64,000 nt of DNA from Sphingomonas sp. SUN019 (GTDB lineage: Bacteria > Pseudomonadota > Alphaproteobacteria > Sphingomonadales > Sphingomonadaceae): the NCBI RefSeq assembly GCF_024758705.1, contig NZ_CP096971.1, positions 930,001 through 994,000 of the forward strand, read 5' to 3'. The position numbers and the translations under genes are program-made. Positions 7,171-16,030 of this stretch are shown here, piece after piece (position 1 is the stretch's first letter; each line of letters starts with the position of its first letter). The notes below the pieces were generated by a model. The model was given only the letters and a program-made list of their open reading frames with translations. It did not search any database and was not told the DNA's origin.

Positions 7171-9837
7171 CTATCCCCGCGCGCGGAGCGCCGCCTGGGC
7201 GGCCGCAAGGCGCGCGATCGGGACGCGATAAGGCGAGGCGCTGACGTAGTCGAGCCCGACCTCCTCGCAGAACGCGATCGACGCCGGGTCGCCGCCATGT
7301 TCGCCGCAGATTCCGAGCTTTATGTCGGGCCGCGTCGCGCGGCCCCGCTCGGCGGCCATCTTCACGAGTTCACCGACGCCCTCGATATCGAGCGTGACGA
7401 ACGGATCGCGCGCGTAGATGCCCTGTTCGACATACGCGCCCAGGAAGCGGCTAGCGTCGTCGCGGCTGACGCCGAGCGTGGTCTGCGTCAGGTCGTTGGT
7501 GCCGAACGAGAAAAACTCGCCCGCCTCGGCGATCTCGCCAGCGCGCAACGCAGCACGCGGTAATTCTATCATCGTTCCAACGAGATACTCAATGCGCTTG
7601 CCACGTTCAGTGAAGACGGTTTCGGCGGCCTTGTCGACCACTGCCTTCATCAGATCGAGTTCGCGCTTGGTCGCGACGAGCGGGATCATCACTTCGGGAA
7701 TCGGCGCGTCGCCGGATTTTTCGGCCACATCCAGTGCCGCTTCGAAGATCGCGCGCGCCTGCATTTCGTAGATTTCGGGGTAGGTCACGCCGAGGCGGCA
7801 ACCGCGGTGGCCGAGCATCGGATTGAATTCGTGCAGTTCGGCCGCGCGGCGTTTCAGCACCTCGATATCGACCCCGGCGGCGGTCGCGACCTCTTCAAAT
7901 TCCGCCTCCTCATGCGGCAGGAATTCGTGCAGCGGCGGATCGAGCAGGCGGATCGTCACGGGTAAACCGGCCATGACTTCAAGGATTTCGGCGAAGTCCC
8001 TGCGTTGTTCCGGCAGGAGCTTGTCGAGCGCCGCGCGACGACCCGCCTCGTCCGACGCCAGGATCATCTGGCGCACCGCGGTGATGCGCGCGGCGTCGAA
8101 GAACATATGCTCGGTGCGGCATAGCCCGACCCCCTCCGCGCCGAATTCGCGCGCGGTGCTGCAGTCGCCGGGGGTCTCGGCATTGGCGCGGACCTTCAGG
8201 CGGCGGATGACGTCGGCCCATTCCATCAACGTGCCGAAATCTCCCGAGAGTTCGGGCTGGATCGTGGCGACCGCGCCGTACATCACCTCGCCGGTGGCGC
8301 CGTCGATCGTGATCGTCTCGCCTTCCTTCACCTCGCGCGTGCCGACGCGAAAGACCTTGGCCTTCGCATCGATCGAGAGCGTGCCCGCGCCCGAGACGCA
8401 CGGCCGCCCCATGCCGCGCGCGACGACGGCGGCGTGGCTGGTCATACCGCCGCGCGCGGTCAGGATGCCCTTTGCCGCATGCATCCCGTGGATGTCCTCC
8501 GGCGAGGTTTCGGTGCGGACCAGGATCACCGATTGCCCGTCGGCGGCGGCGCGTTCGGCGGTGTCGGCGTCGAACACCACGGTGCCGCTGGCCGCACCGG
8601 GCGACGCGGGGAGCCCCTTGGTCAGCACGTCGCGCGTCGCGTCCGGGTCAAGCGTCGGGTGGAGCAACTGGTCGAGCGCGGAGGGGTCGACGCGCAGGAT
8701 CGCCTCGTCGCGGGTGATCAGCCCTTCGTTGGCCATGTCGACCGCGATCTTCAGCGCGGCCTTCGCGGTGCGCTTGCCCGAACGCGTCTGGAGCATCCAC
8801 AATTTGCCGCGTTCGACGGTGAATTCGATGTCCTGCATGTCGCGGTAGTGCGTTTCGAGCCGGTCGAACACGGCGGCGAGTTCGCCGTACACTTCCGGCA
8901 TCGCCTCCTCCATCGCGGCGGGCTTTGCGCCCGCTTCCTCGCGCGCCGCGGTGGTGAGGTATTGCGGGGTGCGGATGCCGGCGACGACGTCCTCGCCCTG
9001 CGCGTTGATCAGAAATTCGCCATAGTAGGCGCGGTCGCCCTTGGCAGGATCGCGGGTGAAGGCGACGCCGGTGGCGCTGGTGTCGCCCATGTTGCCGAAC
9101 ACCATCGCCTGCACGTTGACCGCGGTGCCCCAGCTTGCGGGTATGTCGTTGAGACGGCGATAGACTTTCGCGCGTTCGGACTGCCACGACCCGAACACCG
9201 CACCGACCGCGCCCCAGAGCTGATCGTGCACATCCTGCGGGAAGGGCTTGCCCCATTCCTCTTCGACGAGCGATTTATACTCGTCGACCAGCGCCTTCAG
9301 ATCGTCGGCGGAGAGTTCGGTGTCGAGGTAGAAGCCGCGGTCTTCCTTGGTAATTTCAAGCGCTTCCTCGAAATTTCCGTGATCGAGTTCGAGCACGACA
9401 TCGGCGTACATCTGGATGAAGCGGCGGTAGCTGTCCCAGGCGAAGCGCGCGTCGCCGGAGGCGGCGGCGAGGCCCTCGACGGTCTGGTCGTTCAGGCCGA
9501 GGTTGAGGACGGTGTCCATCATCCCCGGCATCGACACGCGCGCGCCGCTGCGGACCGAGACGAGCAACGGGTCTGCGGCGTCGCCGAAGGTCTTGCCCGT
9601 AACCTGTTCGATATGCGCGATACCGTTTGCAACCTCATCGCGCAGGCCTTGTGGGAATTGCTCGCCTTCGTCGTAGTACGTCGCGCACATTTCGGTGCTG
9701 ATCGTGAAGCCGGGCGGGACGGGAAGCCCGATCGAAGCCATTTCGGCCAAGTTCGCGCCCTTGCCCCCGAGCAGGTTCTTGTCGCCCTTCCCCCCATCCG
9801 ACACGCCGCCACCGAAGCGATACACGTATTGCGTCAT
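7171..9837 (-). CDS. ppdK: Pyruvate, phosphate dikinase
   Basis: Interconverts pyruvate, ATP and phosphate with phosphoenolpyruvate, AMP and pyrophosphate. The 888-residue product is full length. The N-terminal ATP-binding domain opens GGKGANLAEMASIGLPVPPG. The central swivelling domain holds the phosphohistidine in GGMTSHAAVVARGMG. The C-terminal TIM-barrel PEP/pyruvate domain ends with the CGEHGGDP motif carrying the catalytic Cys. I place the start at the ATG ending at 9837, which has AGGGA six bases upstream, rather than the TTG two codons earlier. It follows glyQ-glyS on the same strand, an arrangement common in sphingomonads. Confidence 0.96.
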   Translation of the reverse strand: MTQYVYRFGGGVSDGGKGDKNLLGGKGANLAEMASIGLPVPPGFTISTEMCATYYDEGEQFPQGLRDEVANGIAHIEQVTGKTFGDAADPLLVSVRSGARVSMPGMMDTVLNLGLNDQTVEGLAAASGDARFAWDSYRRFIQMYADVVLELDHGNFEEALEITKEDRGFYLDTELSADDLKALVDEYKSLVEEEWGKPFPQDVHDQLWGAVGAVFGSWQSERAKVYRRLNDIPASWGTAVNVQAMVFGNMGDTSATGVAFTRDPAKGDRAYYGEFLINAQGEDVVAGIRTPQYLTTAAREEAGAKPAAMEEAMPEVYGELAAVFDRLETHYRDMQDIEFTVERGKLWMLQTRSGKRTAKAALKIAVDMANEGLITRDEAILRVDPSALDQLLHPTLDPDATRDVLTKGLPASPGAASGTVVFDADTAERAAADGQSVILVRTETSPEDIHGMHAAKGILTARGGMTSHAAVVARGMGRPCVSGAGTLSIDAKAKVFRVGTREVKEGETITIDGATGEVMYGAVATIQPELSGDFGTLMEWADVIRRLKVRANAETPGDCSTAREFGAEGVGLCRTEHMFFDAARITAVRQMILASDEAGRRAALDKLLPEQRRDFAEILEVMAGLPVTIRLLDPPLHEFLPHEEAEFEEVATAAGVDIEVLKRRAAELHEFNPMLGHRGCRLGVTYPEIYEMQARAIFEAALDVAEKSGDAPIPEVMIPLVATKRELDLMKAVVDKAAETVFTERGKRIEYLVGTMIELPRAALRAGEIAEAGEFFSFGTNDLTQTTLGVSRDDASRFLGAYVEQGIYARDPFVTLDIEGVGELVKMAAERGRATRPDIKLGICGEHGGDPASIAFCEEVGLDYVSASPYRVPIARLAAAQAALRARG

Positions 9838-9907
9838 CTGCAATCCCTAAGTCGTTGATTTGCCGGGGAGGCGAAATGGAAAGTTAGTCTAAGGTTAGGC
9901 CAACGCG

Positions 9908-12361
9908 CTATCCGTCGATCTTCGAAAAGTCGGCGACATTGTGCACTGCAGCACGAACCCGTGCAAGCAGCGCGAGCCGAGCGGCCCGCATTTCGGGGTC
10001 GGGATCGTTGACGGTCACGGTCTCAAAGAACGCATCGATCGGCGCACGCAGCGTGGCGAGCGCAGTCATCGCAGCGGCGAAGTCCTCGTCCGCGACCGCG
10101 TGGGCGGCGGCGGGTTCGGCGGCGTCGAGCGCGGTGATTAGGTCCGCTTCCGCTTTTTCGGGCGTGTAGGAAAGTTGTTTCGGCGCGTCGATCGCCTCAC
10201 CACCGTCGTCATTCCCGCGAATGCGGGAATCCATAGTCGCTGATCCATCGGCTACATCCGGGCCGTCGTGATTATGGACCCCCACCTTCGCGGGGGTGAC
10301 GGTGGATGTTATGAGGGTGGGATACCCCTCCTTCTTCAAAATATTCGCCGCCCGCTTGTATCCCGCGAGCAAATTCGCTCCGTCCGCGGTCCCGACGAAC
10401 GCCTGCAGCGCGCGGACGCGGGCGAGCAGGCGGACGAGATCGTCTTCGCCACCGAGTGCAAACACCGCGTCGATCAGGTCGTGGCGGACGCCTGCCTCGC
10501 GTTGCTGGACTTTCAGGCGATCGGCGAAGAAGCTGATCATGCTCCGCAAAGCACGTTCTGTCGGCTCAACGAAAAATTTGCGCTGTCCCTCTTCGCCGGC
10601 AGCCTGATCAAGCAAGTTGGCCGAAAGAGACTGAATGTCCTCTGCGTCCACTTTCACGCCAGCAGCGCGGAGCACGGCGACAACATTCTCAAGTTTGTCC
10701 GCCTGTATATTCCCCAGCGAGCGACCGGCAAAGATCGCAAGGCTGAACTGTGCGGCGTTTCCGATTTCGAGCCTGATATTGAGATCAACAATAATCCGAA
10801 TGATGGCTAGAGCAGCTCGCCTGAGCGCGTATGGGTCGCGCGAACCAGACGGCATTTCATTGATGAAAAAGAAAGTCGCCAACGTATCCAGCTTGTCCGC
10901 CAGCGACACCGCGACCGTTACGGGCGCGGTGGGGACGTCGTCGCCCTGCCCGACCGGTTTGTAATGGTCGCGGATCGCGGCGGCGACGCGGGGGTCTTCG
11001 TTTTGCGCGGTGGCGTAATAGCCGCCCATCAGGCCCTGGAGTTCGGGGAATTCGCCGACCATGCCGGTGACGAGGTCGGCCTTGCACAGGCGCGCGGCGC
11101 GTTCGGCGAGGGTGGCGAGTTCTACTCGATCCTCCCCTGCAAGGGGAGGTGGCGCGGAGCGCCGGAGGGGTGTCGCGCTATCTAGAGGGTGATACCCCTC
11201 CGTCTCGCTACGCGAGCCACCTCCCCTTGCAGGGGAGGATGAGATTATCCCCTCTTCCACCAGCCATCGTGCCAGTTTCGCGACGCGGTCGACTTTGTCC
11301 GCGACCGTTCCAAGTTTTTCGTGGAAGACGATCTTCTTCAGCTTCTCCGCCTGGTCTTCCAGCGGCACCTTCAGGTCGGTGTCGTAGAAGAAGCGCGCGT
11401 CGCTCAATCGCGCGGCGAGCACCTTGCGGTTGCCCTCGACGATCGTCGCGCCGCCGTCGGTGGCGTCGATGTTGGCGGTGCAGATGAAGGCGTTGGCCAG
11501 TCGCCCTTCGGCATCGTTACACACGAAATACTTCTGGTTCACGCGCGCCGTCAGCTGGATCACCTCGGGCGGGACGGTCAGATATTCCTGGTCGAAGCGG
11601 CCGAGCAGCGGCACGGGCCATTCGGTCAGCCCGGCGTTCTCGATCAGCAGCCCTTCGTCGCGGACGAGCGTGAGGCCCGCCTTCGCCGCGGCCATCTGCG
11701 CGCCGATCGCGATGATCGACTGGCGTTCGTCCTGGTCGACGATGACGTGGCAGGCGCGGAGTTTCTCGGCGTAATCGGCGGCGTTGCCGATCGTGATGAC
11801 GCCGGGGTGGTGGAAGCGGTGGCCGACCGTCGCCGCGCCGCTGATTATCCCGGCGATTGCGCACGGCACCACGTCGTCGCCGAACAGCGCGACGATGCCC
11901 TGCAACGGGCGGACCCATTTCAGGCTCTCGGTGGTGGTCGAGGCCGCGCCCCAGCGCATCGATTTGGGCCAGGGAAAGGCGCGGACGATGGCGGGGATCG
12001 CCTCGGCCAGCACGTCGGCGGTCGCGCTACCGGGCTTTTCGGTGATCGCGTAGAGGACGCCGTCACGTTCGGTCAGTTGGTCGCGGGTCAGGCCGGTTTT
12101 CCGGAGGAACCCTTCCAGCGCTTGTGCGGGAGCGGCGGTCTTTGGGCCTTTCATTTCCTCGCTTACGGCCTGCGTCGCGGCGGGGAGGCCGCGGGCAATG
12201 AGTGCGAGGCGGCGGGGGGTGGCGTAGGTCACGGTCCCGGTTGCGCTCAAGCCGGATTTGGCGAGTTCTGCGGCGAAGAGTTTCGCAAGGTCTTCACGCG
12301 CGCGCGCCTGCATCCGCGCGGGGATCTCTTCAGAGCGGAGTTCTAGGAGGAAATCGGTCAT
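9908..12361 (-). CDS. glyS: Glycyl-tRNA synthetase beta subunit, with two repeat-derived insertions
   Basis: Beta subunit of the heterotetrameric bacterial glycyl-tRNA synthetase, needed for tRNA binding. It opens MTDFLLELRSEEIPARM, the typical beta-subunit start. The 817 residues make it longer than usual because two stretches look translated from intergenic repeats. Residues about 374-411 ([16 protein letters not shown] region) come from the palindrome at 11129-11240. Residues about 687-718 (TMDSRIRGNDDGG region) come from the repeat at 10208-10302. Both keep the frame. The ATG at 12361 is preferred over TTG 12367, because GGAGG from the adjacent repeat lies 8 nt upstream of it. Conserved segments around the insertions (VGEFPELQGLMGGYYA, YKRAANILKKEG) are intact, so the gene is probably functional. 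Confidence 0.95.
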   Translation of the reverse strand: MTDFLLELRSEEIPARMQARAREDLAKLFAAELAKSGLSATGTVTYATPRRLALIARGLPAATQAVSEEMKGPKTAAPAQALEGFLRKTGLTRDQLTERDGVLYAITEKPGSATADVLAEAIPAIVRAFPWPKSMRWGAASTTTESLKWVRPLQGIVALFGDDVVPCAIAGIISGAATVGHRFHHPGVITIGNAADYAEKLRACHVIVDQDERQSIIAIGAQMAAAKAGLTLVRDEGLLIENAGLTEWPVPLLGRFDQEYLTVPPEVIQLTARVNQKYFVCNDAEGRLANAFICTANIDATDGGATIVEGNRKVLAARLSDARFFYDTDLKVPLEDQAEKLKKIVFHEKLGTVADKVDRVAKLARWLVEEGIISSSPARGGGSRSETEGYHPLDSATPLRRSAPPPLAGEDRVELATLAERAARLCKADLVTGMVGEFPELQGLMGGYYATAQNEDPRVAAAIRDHYKPVGQGDDVPTAPVTVAVSLADKLDTLATFFFINEMPSGSRDPYALRRAALAIIRIIVDLNIRLEIGNAAQFSLAIFAGRSLGNIQADKLENVVAVLRAAGVKVDAEDIQSLSANLLDQAAGEEGQRKFFVEPTERALRSMISFFADRLKVQQREAGVRHDLIDAVFALGGEDDLVRLLARVRALQAFVGTADGANLLAGYKRAANILKKEGYPTLITSTVTPAKVGVHNHDGPDVADGSATMDSRIRGNDDGGEAIDAPKQLSYTPEKAEADLITALDAAEPAAAHAVADEDFAAAMTALATLRAPIDAFFETVTVNDPDPEMRAARLALLARVRAAVHNVADFSKIDG
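10208..10302. repeat. Family B palindromic repeat inside glyS
   Basis: Two inverted-repeat units of the common ATTCCCGCGAANGCGGGAAT type. The left one (from 10211) is followed by CCATAGTCGC; the diverged right one (10274-10300) has CCCCCACCTTCGCGGGGG. The same family occurs intergenically at 16655-16725. Here it lies wholly within the glyS reading frame and is translated. Confidence 0.85.
11129..11240. repeat. Family A palindromic repeat (copy A1) inside glyS
   Basis: An inverted repeat about 112 bp long. The left arm starts ATCCTCCCCTGCAAGGGGAG and the right arm is its complement ending CTTGCAGGGGAGGAT. Inner GGAGGGGT/ACCCCTCC arms and small inner hairpins lie between. It has the same architecture as copies A2-A6, but the outer hairpin carries TGCA instead of GG/CG. 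It is read in frame by glyS. Confidence 0.88.
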
Positions 12362-12368
12362 TTTCAAA

Positions 12369-12488
12369 TCCTCCCCGGGACGGGGAGGTGGCAGCCCGCA
12401 GGGCTGACGGAGGGGCAGCCAAGCAGGTGTGGCGCTTGTGGCTGCCCCTCCACCGCTTCGCGGTCCCCCTCCCCGTTCCGGGGAGGAT
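12369..12488. repeat. Family A palindromic repeat (copy A2), glyQ-glyS gap
   Basis: It fills nearly the whole gap between glyQ and glyS. The outer arms are TCCTCCCCGGGACGGGGAGG and the near-complement CCCTCCCCGTTCCGGGGAGG. Next in are GAGGGGCAGCC/GGCTGCCCCTC, and the inner hairpins are GCAGCCCGCAGGGCTG on the left and ACCGCTTCGCGGT on the right. Read on the minus strand, its left end gives GGAGGATTTGAAA directly before the glyS ATG. Confidence 0.9.
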
Positions 12489-12500
12489 TTAGAAGGACCA

Positions 12501-13394
12501 TCACGCTGCCCACCCGTTGCGATCCATCCAGGCCTGGCAGCTTGCCTTCGCGAGGTCGCGGACGCGGCCCATGTAGGCTTGGCGTTCGGCGACGGAGATG
12601 ACGCCGCGGGCTTGCAATAGATTGAACGTGTGGCTGGCCTTGATCGCTTGTTCGTACGCCGGGATCGGGAGTTTGGCGGCTAGTGAGTTCTCGCTTTCGG
12701 CGACCGCCTTGCGGAACAGGTCGAACAGAGTGTCGGTGTCGGCGACCTCGAAGTTCCACGTCGACATCTGCTTCTCGTTCTCGAGAAACACGTCGCCATA
12801 CGATACGCCGGCATCGTTGAACGCCAGATCGTACACATTATCGACGTTCTGGATGTACATCGCCAGACGCTCCAGCCCGTAGGTCAGTTCGCCCGCGACG
12901 GGCTTCATGTCGAAGCCGCCCATCTGCTGGAAATAGGTGAATTGCGTCACCTCCATCCCGTCGCACCACACCTCCCAGCCGAGGCCCCAGGCACCGAGTG
13001 TGGGCGATTCCCAATCGTCCTCGACGAAGCGGATGTCGTGCAGGCTCATGTCGACGCCGATCGCGGACAGGCTGCCGAGGTAGAGTTCCTGCAAATCGGG
13101 CGGGCTGGGCTTCAGGATCACCTGATATTGGTAATAATGCTGCAGCCGGTTCGGGTTCTCGCCATAGCGGCCGTCGGTCGGGCGGCGGCAGGGCTGGACG
13201 AAGGCGGCGTTCCAGGTGTCCGGGCCGAGCGCGCGCAGCGTCGTGGCGGGATGGAACGTGCCCGCGCCCATTTCCATGTCGTACGGCTGCAGGATCACGC
13301 AGCCGCGATCTGACCAATATTGGTGGAGCCGCAGAATCATCGCCTGAAACGAAAGCGGCTTCACGTTTTCCGTAGTTGTTGAGGGGACGTTCAT
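12501..13394 (-). CDS. glyQ: Glycyl-tRNA synthetase alpha subunit
   Basis: Catalytic alpha subunit, which makes glycyl-adenylate and charges tRNA-Gly with GlyS. From the ATG ending at 13394 the product is 297 residues, normal for the family. It contains [20 protein letters not shown] near the N-terminus, then [20 protein letters not shown] and [20 protein letters not shown], all hallmarks of GlyQ. The open frame extends 72 codons upstream without recognisable sequence, so the internal start is preferred. It precedes glyS in the same orientation and diverges from the TraB-like gene. Confidence 0.95.
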   Translation of the reverse strand: MNVPSTTTENVKPLSFQAMILRLHQYWSDRGCVILQPYDMEMGAGTFHPATTLRALGPDTWNAAFVQPCRRPTDGRYGENPNRLQHYYQYQVILKPSPPDLQELYLGSLSAIGVDMSLHDIRFVEDDWESPTLGAWGLGWEVWCDGMEVTQFTYFQQMGGFDMKPVAGELTYGLERLAMYIQNVDNVYDLAFNDAGVSYGDVFLENEKQMSTWNFEVADTDTLFDLFRKAVAESENSLAAKLPIPAYEQAIKASHTFNLLQARGVISVAERQAYMGRVRDLAKASCQAWMDRNGWAA

Positions 13395-13479
13395 CGCGGG
13401 CGGGCAATGGCGGATGGCTCGCCAACAGGCAAGGCCCGCACTAGATGGGGGCTGGCGCTTACAGGAAGGTCTCCCGCAC

Positions 13480-14376
13480 TTGTTCCGTTCGATCACTTCG
13501 GTGCTGACGCTGGTCGGCCTGTCCTTCTCGCTGCCGGCGTGCGCCGAGCCGGCGCCCGTCGTCACCAAGGACGCCGATCCCGCGCTGTGGGTTTTGCGCG
13601 ACAAGGACACGACGATCTATCTGTTTGGCACGATCCACGTCCTGAAACCCGGCATGACGTGGTTCGACGAAGCGGTGAAGAAGGCGTTCGACCGGTCGGG
13701 GACGCTGGTGCTCGAAATGGTCGAACCCGATCAGGAGACGCAGACCCGCGTGGTGATGGAAAAGGCCTTTACCCCGCCCGGACCCGGCCTTGGCGAGCGC
13801 CTGCCCGCGGACAAGCGCGCGGTGTTCGACAAGGCGATCACCGACAATGGATACCAGGCCGCGCAGTTCGAACGGATGCGGCCGTGGTTCGCCGCGATCA
13901 GCCTGTCGATCGGGCCGGTGCGCAAGCTCGGCTACGATCCCGCCAACGGGCCGGAGGGCATCCTGACCGCGGCGGCGAAGCGGCAGAAGAAGCAGGTCAT
14001 GGGGCTGGAGACGTTCGAGGGGCAGATGTCGGTGTTCGACGGCCTGTCGAATGCGGGCGAGATGAAGCTGCTGGAAAGCACGATCGACGAACTGCCCAAG
14101 GCGGCGGAGACAATGGAGAAGATGGTCGCGAACTGGGCAGCGGGCGATCCCGATGCGCTGGCCGCGGAAATGAACACATCGCTGAAAGATTCGCCCGAGG
14201 TCGCGCGCGCGTTGCTGACCAATCGCAACAGCCAGTGGGCGGCGTGGATCGCGGAGCGGATGCGCACGCCGGGCCGCGTGTTCATCGCGGTCGGGGCCGG
14301 GCATCTGGCCGGGCCGGGCAGCGTGCAGGAGCAGTTGAAGCGGTACAAGCTGCAGGCGGTGCGGGTGCGGTACTAA
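13480..14376 (+). CDS. TraB/GumN-family protein, predicted exported
   Basis: Member of the TraB/PrgY/GumN family, whose distant relatives include metalloprotease-like Tiki proteins. Function is uncertain here. Motifs seen are [11 protein letters not shown] near the N-terminus (first GxH) and [16 protein letters not shown] near the C-terminus (second GxH). A TTG at 13480 with AGGAAGG at 13463-13469 gives a product whose N-terminus is a signal peptide ending in LPACAEP. The longer frame from ATG 13414 would place charged residues before the signal. The product is about 298 residues. Confidence 0.82.
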   Translation: MFRSITSVLTLVGLSFSLPACAEPAPVVTKDADPALWVLRDKDTTIYLFGTIHVLKPGMTWFDEAVKKAFDRSGTLVLEMVEPDQETQTRVVMEKAFTPPGPGLGERLPADKRAVFDKAITDNGYQAAQFERMRPWFAAISLSIGPVRKLGYDPANGPEGILTAAAKRQKKQVMGLETFEGQMSVFDGLSNAGEMKLLESTIDELPKAAETMEKMVANWAAGDPDALAAEMNTSLKDSPEVARALLTNRNSQWAAWIAERMRTPGRVFIAVGAGHLAGPGSVQEQLKRYKLQAVRVRY

Positions 14377-14382
14377 CTTAAA

Positions 14383-14501
14383 TCCTCCCCGGCACGGGGA
14401 GGGGGACCGCGAAGCGGTGGAGGGGCAGCCTCAGGCGACGGACCTGCTTGGCTGCCCCTCCGTCACGCCTTCGGCGCGCCACCTCCCCGTGCCGGGGAGG
14501 A
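14383..14501. repeat. Family A palindromic repeat (copy A3)
   Basis: Outer arms are TCCTCCCCGGCACGGGGAGG on the left and the matching CCTCCCCGTGCCGGGGAGGA on the right. Inner arms are GGAGGGGCAGCC and GGCTGCCCCTCC. The left inner hairpin is ACCGCGAAGCGGT and the right one is built on GCGCGCC/GGCG-type pairing. It follows the stop codon of the TraB-like gene closely and may also act as a transcription barrier. It lies 111 bp upstream of rplY. Confidence 0.9.
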
Positions 14502-14611
14502 GTGGGGAGGATTGCTTTCCCGGCCCTCCCCCGCTATGCGCGCCCGCTTCCGGTCATGGTCATCCCTGGAGGCGTGGCGCGGAAGGTACACTTACGTTTC
14601 GGAGAATATTG

Positions 14612-15316
14612 ATGAGCGACCAATTGACGCTCGCAGCCGAGACGCGTGACCGGGTTGGCAAGGGAGCCTCCCGTTCGCTGCGTCGCGAAGGCCGCGTGCC
14701 CGCCGTGATCTACGGCCAGAACAAAGAGCCGACCGCGATCCATATCGAGGAAAAGGCGCTGATGAAGGCGCTGAACACCGGCCACTTCATGACCACCGTG
14801 TGCATGATCAACGGCCAGCGCACGCTGCCGAAGGACGTGGCGTTCCACGTCGTCACCGATCGCCCGGTGCACGTCGATTTCCTGCGCATCTCGGCGCACA
14901 CGACCGTGACGGTCGCGGTGCCCGTGGTGTTCGTGGACGAAGAAGAAGCGCCCGGCATCAAGACCGGCAACGGCGTGCTGAACGTCGTCCGCCACGAAGT
15001 CGAACTGGTGTGCGACGCGTCGAACATCCCGAGCGAGATCACGATCAGCCTGGCCGGTCGCGAGATCGGCGATTCGATCCACATCTCTGACGTGACCTTG
15101 CCGAAGGGCGTCGAGCCCGCGGTCGACGACCGCGACTTCACGATCGCGACGATCGTGCCGCCGACCGTGCCGACCGCCGAGGACGAGGCGCTCGACGCCG
15201 AAGTCGCCGAAGCGCAGGCCGCAGAGCATGAAGAAGCCGTGGCCGAGGCCGAAGGCGAGACCGCCGAAGGTGGCGACGACGCTGCCGAGGGCGACGAGGA
15301 AGCCAAGCCGGAGTGA
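14612..15316 (+). CDS. rplY: 50S ribosomal protein bL25 (CTC-type general stress form)
   Basis: 5S rRNA-binding ribosomal protein of the two-domain CTC type. The 234-residue product starts [20 protein letters not shown], followed by [19 protein letters not shown], the classic bL25 signature. The C-terminal TL5/CTC beta domain spans about 95-190. The tail after about 195 is very acidic (Glu/Asp/Ala-rich), as in other alphaproteobacteria. The upstream in-frame extension runs through a repeat and is discounted. GGAGAATATTG precedes the ATG. The neighbouring pth is the usual partner. Confidence 0.95.
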   Translation: MSDQLTLAAETRDRVGKGASRSLRREGRVPAVIYGQNKEPTAIHIEEKALMKALNTGHFMTTVCMINGQRTLPKDVAFHVVTDRPVHVDFLRISAHTTVTVAVPVVFVDEEEAPGIKTGNGVLNVVRHEVELVCDASNIPSEITISLAGREIGDSIHISDVTLPKGVEPAVDDRDFTIATIVPPTVPTAEDEALDAEVAEAQAAEHEEAVAEAEGETAEGGDDAAEGDEEAKPE

Positions 15317-15323
15317 TCGGACT

Positions 15324-15446
15324 TCCCTCTCCCCTTCCGGGGAGAGGGTGGCCGAGCGTAGCGAGGGCGGGAGAGGGGCAGTTCGGCAGCGGCCGTGCGC
15401 GGTACACTGCCCCTCTCCCCAACCCTCTCCCCGGAGGGGAGAGGGA
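15324..15446. repeat. Family A-like palindromic repeat, relaxed variant, rplY-pth gap
   Basis: The outer hairpin CCCTCTCCCCTTCCGGGGAG is matched at the far end by CCCTCTCCCCGGAGGGGAGA. The inner arms are GAGAGGGGCAGT and ACTGCCCCTCTC. The order of nested arms is the same as in the A copies, but the core is CTCTCCCC rather than CCTCCCC. It fills the rplY-pth gap. Its purine-rich end GGGGAGAGGGAG lies just before the pth ATG. Confidence 0.82.
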
Positions 15447-15456
15447 GAAGAACACG

Positions 15457-16029
15457 ATGCAACTCTGGGTCGGCCTCGGGAATCCCGGCGCGCAATATGC
15501 GATGCACCGGCACAATGTCGGGTTCATGGCGGTCGACGCGATCGCGGCGGTGCACGGCTTCGGCGCGGTGCAGAAGAAATTTCAGGGCTGGCTGCAGGAG
15601 GGGCGGATCGGCGGCGGCAAGGTGCTGCTGCTGAAGCCCGCAACCTTCATGAACGACAGCGGGCGCAGCGTCGGTGAGGCGCTGCGCTTCTACAAGCTCG
15701 ACATGGACGCCCTGACCGTGTTCCACGACGAACTCGACCTCGCGCCGATGAAGGTGAAGGTGAAGCAGGGCGGCGGGACCGCGGGGCATAACGGCCTGCG
15801 TTCGATCGACCAGCATCTCGGCCCCGATTTCCGCCGCGTGCGGATCGGCATCGGTCATCCGGGGCACAAGGACCGCGTGACCGGCCATGTGCTAGGCAAT
15901 TACGCCAAGAGTGAGATCGACGCGCTGTCCGATCTGCTCGGCGCGGTGGCGGCGGAGGCGGAATGGCTGGCGAAGGGCGACGACGTGCGCTTCATGAACG
16001 ACGTCGCGCTGCGATTGCAGGACGCCTGA
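15457..16029 (+). CDS. pth: Peptidyl-tRNA hydrolase
   Basis: Frees tRNA from peptidyl-tRNAs released by stalled ribosomes. The product is 190 residues, the normal size. It contains LWVGLGNPGAQYAMHRHNVG with the catalytic His, PATFMNDSGRSVGEALRFYK, FHDELDLAPMKVKVKQGGG and AGHNGLRSIDQHLG. The ATG at 15457 sits 7-10 nt after a GGGAGAAG tract that belongs to the preceding repeat. The adjacent GTG of the next gene lies one base after the pth stop. Confidence 0.96.
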   Translation: MQLWVGLGNPGAQYAMHRHNVGFMAVDAIAAVHGFGAVQKKFQGWLQEGRIGGGKVLLLKPATFMNDSGRSVGEALRFYKLDMDALTVFHDELDLAPMKVKVKQGGGTAGHNGLRSIDQHLGPDFRRVRIGIGHPGHKDRVTGHVLGNYAKSEIDALSDLLGAVAAEAEWLAKGDDVRFMNDVALRLQDA

Positions 16030-16030
16030 C

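Noticed and set aside
8434..9858. Plus-strand frame of 474 codons opposite ppdK
   Set aside because: ppdK is unmistakable on the minus strand. The opposite frame has no recognisable motif.
11129..11240. glyS as a pseudogene disrupted by repeats
   Set aside because: Both insertions keep the reading frame and all flanking conserved segments are present, so there is no sign of inactivation.
14417..14611. Upstream extension of rplY
   Set aside because: It translates the A3 repeat right half. The bL25 N-terminus begins at ATG 14612 with GGAGA upstream.
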